From NCBI GenBank assembly GCA_963747535.1, contig CAVVFX010000006.1, positions 1,240,001 through 1,304,000 of the forward strand: a stretch of 64,000 bases of DNA, written 5' to 3'. The notes below the pieces were generated by a model. The model saw nothing but the letters and a program-made list of their open reading frames with translations, was not told where the DNA came from and did not search any database. The first letter of the stretch is position 1. Each line of letters begins with the position of its first letter. Positions 8,752 to 16,150 of this stretch are shown piece after piece. A program made the translations under genes and the position numbers. The DNA is from CAVVFX01 sp963747535. Its GTDB lineage: Bacteria > Acidobacteriota > Terriglobia > Bryobacterales > Bryobacteraceae.

Positions 8752-9597
8752 ATGAAGATTAATCCTGATAAGTGTGTAGCCTGCGGTAACTGCACCTATG
8801 TGTGTCCTATGGGCGCGATCTATATCGACCCGGTGATCAAACGCGCGACCGTCAACAGCCATGAATGCGTCGAGTGTTACTCCTGCTTCAACGGCTTGAG
8901 CCAGGAGCACCTGAATCCGACCATGGTGCGAACCATGCGAAAGATCTTCCAGATGATGCGGTTGCGCTTCGATCCCGAACCGGATGTGTGCCCCACGGCG
9001 GCGTTCGAGCCGGATGAACTGGTTTGGCCGCGCGTAATCCGCCGCGCGTTTTCCGATCCGCGCGTACCGCATGAGTCAACGGGCATCGAGGGGCGCGGCA
9101 CCGAAGAGGTCAAAACCAACGACATCAGCGGCCGGGTGCAGGTGGGCGAGGTCGGTTTCACGATTGAGTTCGGCCGGCCGGGAGTGGGCGTGTGGATGAG
9201 CGAGATTCAAACCATGTGCACCGCGCTCGCGGAGGCCGGCGTCTCGTTCGAGAAGAAGAATCCGATCACTTCGCTGATGAGCGACGTCTCGAAGGGACAG
9301 TTGCGCGAGGATGTGCTGGGCGAGAAGGTGCTCTCGGCGATTGTGGAGATCAAGGCCAAGATCGAACGGACGGAAGAGATTATCAGGCTGGTGCACGCGA
9401 TTGAGAAGAAGATCGATACGGTAGTCGCGCTGGGGGTCGGGACGCGCTGCGATGCGGACGGCGAAGATCGCGTGGTCGCGCCGATTATCGAAAGACTGGG
9501 GTATGAACTGGAACGCGCCAAGACCAACATCGGCATTGGACGCGTGACCAACACGTGCGCGCCGGCCGACGCGCAGGCGGAGGTGGTAAATCGATGA
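8752..9597 (+). CDS. Ferredoxin-like protein with two 4Fe-4S sites and an uncharacterised C-terminal domain
   Basis: The first 80 of 281 residues carry C8, C11, C14, C18 in the classical CxxCxxCxxxCP spacing, and a second set C39, C42, C45 with a distant C80 (VCP). Two clusters are therefore likely. The remaining 200 residues have no recognisable fold. They include RVQVGEVGFTIEFGRPGVGV and a charged helical region (EKVLSAIVEIKAKIERTEE). A Shine-Dalgarno GAGG precedes the ATG. The stop overlaps the next start (ATGA), giving tight coupling with the Cys-rich protein. An electron-transfer or redox-sensing role for a pathway fed by the upstream transporter is inference. Confidence 0.75.
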   Translation: MKINPDKCVACGNCTYVCPMGAIYIDPVIKRATVNSHECVECYSCFNGLSQEHLNPTMVRTMRKIFQMMRLRFDPEPDVCPTAAFEPDELVWPRVIRRAFSDPRVPHESTGIEGRGTEEVKTNDISGRVQVGEVGFTIEFGRPGVGVWMSEIQTMCTALAEAGVSFEKKNPITSLMSDVSKGQLREDVLGEKVLSAIVEIKAKIERTEEIIRLVHAIEKKIDTVVALGVGTRCDADGEDRVVAPIIERLGYELERAKTNIGIGRVTNTCAPADAQAEVVNR

Positions 9598-10271
9598 CCA
9601 ACACACTTCACCGTTACGGCGATGCGGAAAGCTTTTATGACGACTACGTCGTCTTCGCGATGTGCTGCCGCGGCAAGAACGACGAGAACAGCGTGCCGAA
9701 GCTCAAAAAGTTCCTGGAGATGGCATTGCAGTTTAAGCCTGTGAATCTGGGGGATGCACGGCATGGCGGCGCGCTCCGGCCATCGCGCACCATGCATCCG
9801 ACGTCGCACTGGAATCGTGATATTCAGCCGAACTTCGAAGCCGTGATCGCCGGGCTCGATACGCCGACCACTGCTGCCGCAGTGTTTGACAACCGTGTCG
9901 CGGCGGAAGATTTCGTGAAGGCGGTGGTGGAAGCCGACCTGGGGCTTAGCGTCAACATCTCGACGTCCATCGACGGCGCCGAACAGTGCTGCGCGCATGC
10001 CGGGATTAATCGCCATAGTGTCGGTTACTCGTTGGGATTCGAGGGCAAGACAGAGCACCTCGCGAACGAAGATGTGCTCAAACTGGCGACCATGTGCGGC
10101 CACGGCATGGTGGCGTCGTCGCTGGCGAAGAAGATGATCGATTGGGTGAAGGAAGGCCGGCGCACTCCTGAGCAGGCGGCCAGTTATCTGACGCGCTTCT
10201 GTTCGTGCGGCGTTTTCAATCCGTCGCGCGCCAAGCGGATACTGATCGAGGCGAGCAAGAGAACCAAATGA
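9594..10271 (+). CDS. Conserved-looking cysteine-rich protein of unknown function
   Basis: I do not recognise this 225-residue soluble protein. It has seven cysteines in a distinctive layout: CC at 24-25, CC at 132-133, C168 in MCGHG, and CSC at 203-205. These could bind a metal or an iron-sulphur cluster. His residues (H57 and H68, in RHGG and MHPTSHW) are also frequent. The start ATG overlaps the stop of the ferredoxin gene by 4 nt, and its own stop overlaps the next start by 3 nt (ATGA). The coupling to a ferredoxin argues that it is a redox partner or an enzyme subunit. No enzyme class can be named. Confidence 0.7.
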   Translation: MTNTLHRYGDAESFYDDYVVFAMCCRGKNDENSVPKLKKFLEMALQFKPVNLGDARHGGALRPSRTMHPTSHWNRDIQPNFEAVIAGLDTPTTAAAVFDNRVAAEDFVKAVVEADLGLSVNISTSIDGAEQCCAHAGINRHSVGYSLGFEGKTEHLANEDVLKLATMCGHGMVASSLAKKMIDWVKEGRRTPEQAASYLTRFCSCGVFNPSRAKRILIEASKRTK

Positions 10272-11080
10272 GACGCAGGAACTTCCTGGCACTCGCGGCA
10301 GCGGCCCCGCTCGCTGCGGCCGTTCCCACGCGAAAAGCCGGCAAGCCCGGGATCGTCTACAAATCGCCGGGACCGCATCCCAACGGCCTGCAGGCCACGG
10401 CGGACGGCTTGTGGGTCATGGATCAGGGCAACAATCGCGTGTATCTGGTCCGCTACGAAGACGGTAAGGTGCTGCGCGAATTCGATACCCAGGCGGATCG
10501 GGCCAGTGGGATTACGTTTGATGGCGAAGCTTTATGGCTGGCATCCACCTACAACCGTCTGATCATTCGGGCGAGTGCGACGACCGGTGCGACGCTGTCC
10601 GAGTATTACACGCCGGGCGCGGGCGTGATTTACCGGATGGTCGGAGACCCGGCGGCGCGGTCGAGTCCGCTGGCCAAACCGGCGGCGCCACCGGCCGCGA
10701 AGAAGGCTCCCACCGCCGATCGCTGGCAAGCGCGGAGTCCCGGGACCGGTGCGCATGGTCTCGAGTGGCGCGACGGTCGACTGTTTATGGCCACGCCTCC
10801 GGCGCGGACGCTGTATCGCATCGATCCGGTGAACTGGATCGTCGAGCAAAAGTTCGCGACCGCGGCGAATCGTCCTCACGGTATGGGTTGGGAGGGGAAG
10901 TATCTGTGGCTGACCGATTCCAACCTGAACGCGTTCTTCAAACACGATCCTGCGACGGGTGAGATGGTGGAGAAGATTCAACTGTCGGACGCCGACCCCC
11001 TGCCCCATGGAATGACGATCTGGAACGGCGTGATGTGGTATTGCGACGACGTCGGCGTGATCTGCAGAATGAAGATCTGA
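10268..11080 (+). CDS. Tat-exported beta-propeller protein
   Basis: The 270-residue protein starts MRRRNFLALAAAAPLAAAVP, a twin-arginine signal. The rest has repeated blades of the YncE/glutamine-cyclotransferase-like type: GLWVMDQGNNRVYLV, ALWLASTYNRLI, HGLEWRDGRLFMATPP, HGMGWEGKYLWLTDSN and HGMTIWNGVMWYCDD. An Ala/Pro/Lys-rich insertion (about residues 135-155) interrupts the blades. It is the last gene of the operon with the transporter, ferredoxin and Cys-rich protein. Export suggests a ligand-binding or lyase role outside the cytoplasm on the substrate that the transporter brings in; this is inference. Confidence 0.78.
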   Translation: MRRRNFLALAAAAPLAAAVPTRKAGKPGIVYKSPGPHPNGLQATADGLWVMDQGNNRVYLVRYEDGKVLREFDTQADRASGITFDGEALWLASTYNRLIIRASATTGATLSEYYTPGAGVIYRMVGDPAARSSPLAKPAAPPAAKKAPTADRWQARSPGTGAHGLEWRDGRLFMATPPARTLYRIDPVNWIVEQKFATAANRPHGMGWEGKYLWLTDSNLNAFFKHDPATGEMVEKIQLSDADPLPHGMTIWNGVMWYCDDVGVICRMKI

Positions 11081-11190
11081 AAACCGACATTTGGCCAGCT
11101 AAAAAATCACTTAGAGCCACGGGTGAACACCGATCCACACCGTTAAGACTTCTGGTGTCGATCGGTGTTTATCTGTAAGCTCTTGGCGTA

Positions 11191-11314
11191 CTCCGCGGGT
11201 CTCCGCGCCTCGGCGTTCTATTAGAGCGCTGCCCGGGCAGGAATCACGGTTAGCAAAAGACCGTCCGCCGCTGCGGCGCTGTGTTTTAACGCGGAGGCGC
11301 GGAGACCCGCGGAG
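11191..11314. repeat. 27-bp inverted repeat pair, CTCCGCG family
   Basis: CTCCGCGGGTCTCCGCGCCT at 11191 continues to 11217, and its reverse complement lies at 11288-11314 with one mismatch over 27 bp. A related pair lies at 18880-19019. The rest of the 11081-11394 gap is non-coding; at 11116-11175 it also contains a GGGTGAACACCGAT-type dispersed repeat. Confidence 0.85.
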
Positions 11315-11394
11315 GGCACAGAGATAACGTCCCGGTGGTGCTTTGGTTACGGCCAACGGTCGCGCCGCGTTCATCGGTGGCCAAGCGAAGCGAT

Positions 11395-12777
11395 TTACTT
11401 CAACTGGACTAACGGTTCCGCTGTGCCGGCGAGCACTTCTGCCGCTTGCTCCGCCGTGAAACTTTCGACCTTCGACGAATGATTCATGGAGCAGAACTTG
11501 GGACCGCACATGGAGCAGAAAGCCGCTTCCTTGAAGCCTTCTTCAGGCAGGGTTTCGTCGTGCATGGAGCGAGCCGTTTCGGGATCGAGCGACAGTTCAA
11601 ATTGCCGGTTCCAATCGAAGGTGTAGCGGGCGCGTGAAAGTTCGTCATCGCGATCCCGGGCGCCGGGACGCTTGCGCGCGATATCGGCTGCATGCGCGGC
11701 GATCTTGTACGCGATAATGCCCGCCTTTACGTCCTCGCGATTGGGCAGCCCCAGGTGTTCTTTGGGTGTGACATAGCACAGCATCGACGCGCCGTGCCAG
11801 CCGATCATCGCCGCGCCGATCGCCGAAGTGATGTGGTCATAGCCCGGGGCGATGTCGGTTACGAGCGGCCCGAGCGTATAGAACGGAGCGTCGTGGCACA
11901 TCTCGCGCTCCTTGATTACCTGCATTTCGATCTGGTCGAGCGGAATGTGTCCGGGACCCTCGATCATCACCTGGACGTCGTATTCCCACGCCTTTTTGGT
12001 TAATTCTCCCAGCGTCTTCAACTCCGCGAACTGAGCCTCGTCGCTGGCGTCGGCAATGCAACCGGGGCGCAAACCGTCTCCCAGCGAGAAACTGACGTCG
12101 TGCTTCTGGAAGATCCTGCAGATATCGTCGAAGCATTCGTAGAGCAGGTTCTGCCGGTGGTTCTTCACCATCCATTCGGCCAGGATCGCGCCGCCGCGGC
12201 TGACGATGCCGGTAATGCGTTTGGCGGTCAGCGGGACGTACTGAACCAGCACACCGGCGTGGATCGTCATGTAGTCGACACCCTGCTCAGCCTGCTCTTC
12301 GATCACCTCCAGCATGAGGCCGGCGGTGAGGTCCTCGACGCGCCGGACACGATTCAGCGCTTCGTAAATCGGCACGGTGCCGATCGGCACGGGCGACTGC
12401 GCGATGATGGCCTGGCGGATGCGCGGGATGTCGCCGCCGGTCGAAAGGTCCATGACGGTGTCGGCGCCGAACTTGACGCAATAGGCCAGCTTTTCCAACT
12501 CTTCGTCGATGTTGGATGTGGTAGCGGAGTTCCCGATGTTGGCGTTGATCTTGCACATCGATTCCACGCCGATGGCCATGGGCTCCAGGTTGATGTGGTG
12601 GATGTTGGCCGGGATGATCATGCGGCCGCGCGCGACCTCGCTGCGAATCAGTTCCGCGCTGACCTTCTCGCGCGTGGCGACATACTCCATTTCGCCGGTG
12701 ACCATGCCCTTGCGGGCATAGTGCATCTGCGTACGGATCGGATCGTTTTTGCGTTCTGCTACCCAGTTGTCTCTCAT
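11395..12777 (-). CDS. thiC: Phosphomethylpyrimidine synthase
   Basis: The 460-residue enzyme converts aminoimidazole ribotide to hydroxymethylpyrimidine phosphate in thiamine synthesis, using a radical-SAM 4Fe-4S cluster. The C-terminal cluster motif CSMCGPKFC (about 421-429) is present, together with IHHINLEPMAIG, GNSATTSNIDEELEK, DLSTGGDIPRIR, EGPGHIPLDQIE and PLVTDIAPGYDHI. It resembles the shorter ThiC form without a long N-terminal domain. It is monocistronic here. I looked for a TPP riboswitch in the 12778-12990 leader and saw none. An intrinsic terminator belonging to a small upstream gene lies just ahead of it. Confidence 0.96.
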   Translation of the reverse strand: MRDNWVAERKNDPIRTQMHYARKGMVTGEMEYVATREKVSAELIRSEVARGRMIIPANIHHINLEPMAIGVESMCKINANIGNSATTSNIDEELEKLAYCVKFGADTVMDLSTGGDIPRIRQAIIAQSPVPIGTVPIYEALNRVRRVEDLTAGLMLEVIEEQAEQGVDYMTIHAGVLVQYVPLTAKRITGIVSRGGAILAEWMVKNHRQNLLYECFDDICRIFQKHDVSFSLGDGLRPGCIADASDEAQFAELKTLGELTKKAWEYDVQVMIEGPGHIPLDQIEMQVIKEREMCHDAPFYTLGPLVTDIAPGYDHITSAIGAAMIGWHGASMLCYVTPKEHLGLPNREDVKAGIIAYKIAAHAADIARKRPGARDRDDELSRARYTFDWNRQFELSLDPETARSMHDETLPEEGFKEAAFCSMCGPKFCSMNHSSKVESFTAEQAAEVLAGTAEPLVQLK

Positions 12778-12819
12778 GTTATGAATTGCCTTCCTCGGTA
12801 TAGGTCTATTCTAGCGGAC

Positions 12820-12856
12820 CCCCTAAAACAGAAAAGGGCGCGCAACCGCGCGCCCC
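12820..12856 (-). terminator. Rho-independent terminator of the small Lys-rich gene
   Basis: Read on the minus strand, an 8-bp perfect GC stem (GGGCGCGC / GCGCGCCC, 12836-12855, 4-nt loop) is followed by TTTTCTGTTTT. It lies between the small gene (stop at 12876) and the thiC start (12777). Confidence 0.85.
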
Positions 12857-12875
12857 GGACAGACTAAGGTCTGAA

Positions 12876-12935
12876 CTACTTGTCCTTTTTCTTGGGCTTC
12901 TTGGTTTCCTTCTTGCGGTCCATGCCTTTTGCCAT
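12876..12935 (-). CDS. 19-residue Lys-rich small protein
   Basis: The frame reads MAKGMDRKKETKKPKKKDK and stops, 20 codons in all, nine of them Lys. A good Shine-Dalgarno (GGGAG, about 8 nt before the ATG) precedes it and a strong intrinsic terminator follows, so it has the anatomy of an independent transcript. Short Lys-rich proteins beginning MAKG are, as I recall, annotated in other bacteria, but their function is not known. RNA or nucleoid binding is only a guess from the charge. The alternative is a leader peptide for thiC, but the intervening terminator argues for a separate unit. Confidence 0.6.
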   Translation of the reverse strand: MAKGMDRKKETKKPKKKDK

Positions 12936-12994
12936 CGTGGTTCTCCCTTCGATTTCAGATTACAACGAACTGGAGCGAACTTGAATCGTTCTCT

Positions 12995-13462
12995 TTAAAA
13001 TTCTAAGCGAGGAGCGGGTTGTTCGATCCCCACGACGCCGGCCTGGATCCCGGCCTTGAAGTAATTCTCGCCCTTCATCGGGCAACCGGCCATCCGCCGC
13101 AGCATGGCAAGCTGGCCGGTATGCGTCAGCGCGTCGGCGACGGGGCCCTGAAAAAGACGCCCAGCGGGATGTCCTAACTTCGCGCCGGTTTCAAGGCGGC
13201 CATCGAATGCCTTCAGCGCGGTGAAGAACCGCGCGACCTCCCGGTCCCACGGCAAGGGAGCCGCGTTGTGCCACTCCTGACGGCCGTCGGCGAGCAAAAG
13301 CGCCCAGTCGAAAAGATCACCCATATGGGCCAGAATCTGGACGGGAGTGCGGCCTGCCCCGGCAAAATCGGCGAACTCCGGAGGGGCGCCGCGGACTGCT
13401 TTTCCGGCGCGATAAGCCAGAGTCGCGACGGCATGACGGAGGAGCGCGATATCAGGGTCCAT
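12995..13462 (-). CDS. DinB-like superfamily protein
   Basis: The 155-residue protein has the four-helix DinB layout. A first helix (LLRHAVATLAYRAGKAV) is followed by TPVQILAHMGDLFDWAL, with a metal-ligand histidine, and a later ALTHTGQLAMLRRMAG with the typical HxGQ near the last helix. DinB-family proteins act as metal-dependent thiol transferases or unknown stress proteins. The frame extends upstream to 13612, but the extension has no family resemblance, so I start at the ATG at 13462. No operon partner. Confidence 0.8.
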   Translation of the reverse strand: MDPDIALLRHAVATLAYRAGKAVRGAPPEFADFAGAGRTPVQILAHMGDLFDWALLLADGRQEWHNAAPLPWDREVARFFTALKAFDGRLETGAKLGHPAGRLFQGPVADALTHTGQLAMLRRMAGCPMKGENYFKAGIQAGVVGIEQPAPRLEF

Positions 13463-14393
13463 TTGACGGAAGCGTATCACAGCTTGTGAATACGGTTCAC
13501 TTAAGGGGTGACGTTCCGACCGCTCCAAGATCGCCGACGGGGGAGTTCGCCGTTTTGGAGTGGCACTCCGATGGACAGAGCGTTTTTGCGAAACGAAGCC
13601 AGTTCTTGGCAAGTGGCTGTCTTTTGTTTGAATTATCCGGAGAATGGCGGGGGCGGGGGCGCTTCGGTTTGTGCATTCTTATGCACGGATCGAGAATTCC
13701 TGGTGAGCTGGCGGGTTGCAAGTTTGCGATTGCGTCGGGTGGAAGCGATTCTGCGGAACGAAGCCGGTTGCGGGAAAGGGGCTTTGCGGATCGGAAAAAA
13801 CGGACCCCCGTTTATGCATTGTTGTGCGTTTTTTGCACAGGTTTGTTGTGGGCCGTCCTTGGCGAGCTGTCGGGTAGGGTTTTGCGAATCGAAGCCAATT
13901 TCCGGGATCGGAGGTGCGGCCTCGGGTCGCCGTGATGACGGATTGGGGATTTGGTGTAGCTGTGGGTGGTGGCTTTCCGGCTCTTGAAACGAGCTCCCGT
14001 TTGTGCTTCCTTGTGCGTTTTGTGCTTCGTTTTTAGTGATGCACTGTATCGCTTGCAGCGGCGAGGGAATGGTGGAAAATGAAGTCCCGATCGGACTGGT
14101 CGGCGGCGCTGGTGCGCGCTTCAAAAAAGACATGTTTCCTCCTCTGATTTCAGGGTAGCGTGCGTGGTGACGCGGTTGAGGGGGTGCCGGCTGTAAATGG
14201 TTGACGCGGTTGGTGAGATTCTTTCGCGTGTGTTGAACTTGCGCCGGACCTGAGGACGTTCATCGGGAGCGGGGATATATCGACAGGAATCGAGCCGTAG
14301 AGAGTTGTGGCCCCGGGCGGTCGGTGCGACCGGCGGGCAGGCCACCCTGATTCTGCGCTTGACGCTCGGACAGATCTGTCCGAGAATTGAGAT
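13463..14393. repeat. 930-bp repeat-rich non-coding gap
   Basis: No ORF here looks real. The motif GCGAAACGAAGCCA occurs at about 13588, with variants at 13751 and 13881, each followed by similar G-rich text and a stretch with TTGTGCATT/TTGTGCGTTTT. It therefore behaves as a degenerate direct repeat of about 130-170 bp. The same GAAACGAAGCC motif forms a tandem block at 51241-51465, and a variant occurs near 43380. Confidence 0.65.
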
Positions 14394-14607
14394 GTGAAGG
14401 GTGCGGAATTCGCGCGGCGAGTACAGAAGCTGGCGCGGAGCAAGAAGATCACGTGCCAATTTGTGGCAGATAAAGGCAAGGGCAGCCATGGTCGCTTATA
14501 CTTCGGCGAAGAATTCACCACCCTCAAGGGATCGGAAGAAGGAAATCGGCCGCGATCTGCTGGCAAAGATGTGCCGGGATCTGAACATCGATCCGCACGA
14601 TTTATGA
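14394..14607 (+). pseudogene. hicA: hicA toxin gene with +1 frameshift
   Basis: The frame starting at the GTG 14394 reads KGAEFARRVQKLARSKK and GKGSHGRLYFGEEFTTLKG, an N-terminal HicA half with the catalytic-type GSHG. The second half, DRKKEIGRDLLAKMCRDLNI, follows only in the +1 frame and ends at TGA 14605-14607. Removing one G from the GGG at 14528-14530 would restore a 70-residue HicA. HicA is a small mRNA-cleaving toxin held in check by HicB. As written, the frame runs on into hicB, producing an implausible 219-residue fusion. A sequencing error is the main alternative. Confidence 0.8.
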
Positions 14608-14618
14608 GAGGTGAAGCA

Positions 14619-15053
14619 ATGTCCGCCTTTACGTATCCCGCAAGATTCACGTCCGGCAGAGACGGCCGCACTCTGGTCGAATTCATCGATCTCCCACGGG
14701 TCGCCACTGATGGCAAAGACGATCTTGAGGCGATGGAGGAAGCTATCGATGCCCTCGGATCGGATCTCTCAATTCGCCTGTCCCGCAGGGAAGACATCCC
14801 CGAGCCCTCAGCCTTGAAGCGTGGTCAGCGCCTGGTGCCAGTGCCGCTTTGGCTGGCGCCGAAACTGGCGCTCTACCTGGCGATGCGCGACCAGCAAGTC
14901 AACAATTCCGAATTGGCGCGCCGCCTTGGGGTCCACGAGCGAGTGATTCGCCGGATGCTGGATCCCGAGCATGCTACGAGGGCGGAAAAGATCCAGTCTG
15001 CGCTTGCGGCTCTGGGCAAACAAATGACGGTAGAAGTGCGCAACGCGGCCTGA
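14619..15053 (+). CDS. hicB: HicB-family antitoxin
   Basis: The 144-residue protein starts 11 bp after the broken hicA. The N-terminal half has the HicB partial RNase-H-like fold (FTYPARFTSGRDGRTLVEFIDLPRVA, then DDLEAMEEAIDALGS), and the C-terminal half has a helix-turn-helix (NNSELARRLGVHERVIRRML) for autoregulation of the locus. In intact systems HicB binds HicA and represses the operon. Here the antitoxin is complete while the toxin is not, so the locus may be a decaying or anti-addiction remnant. Confidence 0.88.
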   Translation: MSAFTYPARFTSGRDGRTLVEFIDLPRVATDGKDDLEAMEEAIDALGSDLSIRLSRREDIPEPSALKRGQRLVPVPLWLAPKLALYLAMRDQQVNNSELARRLGVHERVIRRMLDPEHATRAEKIQSALAALGKQMTVEVRNAA

Positions 15054-15286
15054 AGGCCTGTGTCGAGGACAAGCGGCAGGGCTTCTCTCCACCGTTCGCA
15101 CGGCGGCTCGGTTCGCGTAGCCCGGTACTTGCTGAAAGGGGATTTCGCGACGTGAGTTTCGAGGTCATCAGTGACCAGGCGGAATCGAGTTCCCCGACTG
15201 CAGTTTGCGGTAACGCGGTATCTCGGGAGGAATCCGTTCTGAATCACAAAGAACCGTCCGGCTCCATCCTTATGGATCGGGTCCCG

Positions 15287-15508
15287 TCAGGCAGCGTATC
15301 GAATCACTTCCAATTCGGCGGATCCATCCACGGCCGCAAGGAGTTGATCTACGCGCGCCATCGTCGCCTGCTCCAATTCGGCATCACCGCACTGGCGGCA
15401 CTGAAATACGGGAAGCGACCTCAGGATCACAATCGACGAGTCACCGATCTTGAAAGGTAGGTCCGTGACTCGTGACTCCAGCAGCCCCCCGCAAATTCGG
15501 CATCTCAT
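15287..15508 (-). CDS. YgiT-type zinc finger protein (antitoxin partner of a DUF4258 toxin)
   Basis: The 73-residue protein begins MRCRICGG and has a second pair CRQC, giving the two CxxC zinc knuckles of the MqsA/YgiT-type N-terminal domain. Such proteins are normally encoded directly after a DUF4258 gene as an antitoxin-like partner. Its ATG overlaps the stop of the DUF4258 remnant (ATGA), which preserves the ancestral coupling. The protein is full length; its upstream partner is broken. Confidence 0.82.
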   Translation of the reverse strand: MRCRICGGLLESRVTDLPFKIGDSSIVILRSLPVFQCRQCGDAELEQATMARVDQLLAAVDGSAELEVIRYAA

Positions 15509-15826
15509 CTAATCCTCCGTGAACGAAATCCCTCATCCCATTCGTCAGGATCGGGAATGTACATAGTAACAACCCGGATATTTTCGCCCTCGACATCTGT
15601 AGCGATCTGAGCGTGGACCTTTCAAAAGAAAGCTCGGCTAGTATTTGTCTTGCGGATATGCTTCGATGATTTCCAGCGAATCCATAGTTGCGTGAAGCGT
15701 GGCCGCCGTTAAACCGCGCTGCTGAAGGCGCATGGTGACGTGATACGTCCAGCAGACGCGCTCGCTGGAGATGCAGGCCTTGATGAACGCAAGCGGGCAT
15801 CGGGTATTTGAGCCCTCGGCAAATTC
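15505..15826 (-). pseudogene. DUF4258-family toxin gene, frameshifted and interrupted
   Basis: On the minus strand one frame gives PLAFIKACISSERVCWTYHV, MRLQQRGLTAATLHATMDSL and EIIEAYPQDKY followed by a stop. A second frame then gives VHAQIATDVEGENIRVVTMY and IPDPDEWDEGF up to the TGA that overlaps the ygiT-type start. Together they cover a complete DUF4258 domain, with a stop, a small deletion and a frame change in the middle. No good start codon remains at the 5' end. DUF4258 proteins are RelE/HigB-like in size and are presumed toxins. The locus keeps the usual toxin-then-YgiT order. Confidence 0.78.
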
Positions 15827-16150
15827 GATTATAGAACGCTAGACTGAACGCTTTTCTCGGGCCGGGCTCAGCCCTTACCCCGGCGTGATCGGCGTTTCAG
15901 GGGAGCGATTGTCCAAGCCTGGCTTCTGCATTGACACGACGGCTGCCCGACCTTTCTCCGAGTACCGCGTGATACGCCCGAGCGGCACTTCGACGGGTCG
16001 GCGACTACATACCCACGTGCATCGTGGCGTGCCTCTGATTACACGGCGCACGTAGGCGGCAATCGACTGAGCTTCGGGGTACGGAGCGCCGCGACAGGAG
16101 GACGAAGATACTTGGACGGTCAACCTGCCACCAGCCGAAGCCGCCGGCAA
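15827..16150. other. Gap with no supported gene
   Basis: A 91-codon minus-strand frame (15875-16150) abuts the kinase gene but shows no family features or ribosome-binding site. I see nothing else in this stretch. Confidence 0.5.

Noticed and set aside
12778..12990. TPP riboswitch ahead of thiC
   Set aside because: No CUGAGA-type conserved core is seen; the region instead holds a small gene and its terminator.
13508..13987. ORFs of 150-160 codons on both strands between the DinB-like gene and hicA
   Set aside because: They follow repeat copies, lack ribosome sites and family features, and appear on both strands at once.
14394..15053. A 219-residue HicA-HicB fusion protein
   Set aside because: The middle segment is HicA read out of frame. 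The second half of HicA exists in the +1 frame with its own stop before the hicB ATG.
15875..16150. 91-codon minus-strand frame next to the kinase gene
   Set aside because: No family features, no ribosome-binding site, composition typical of a GC-driven shadow frame.
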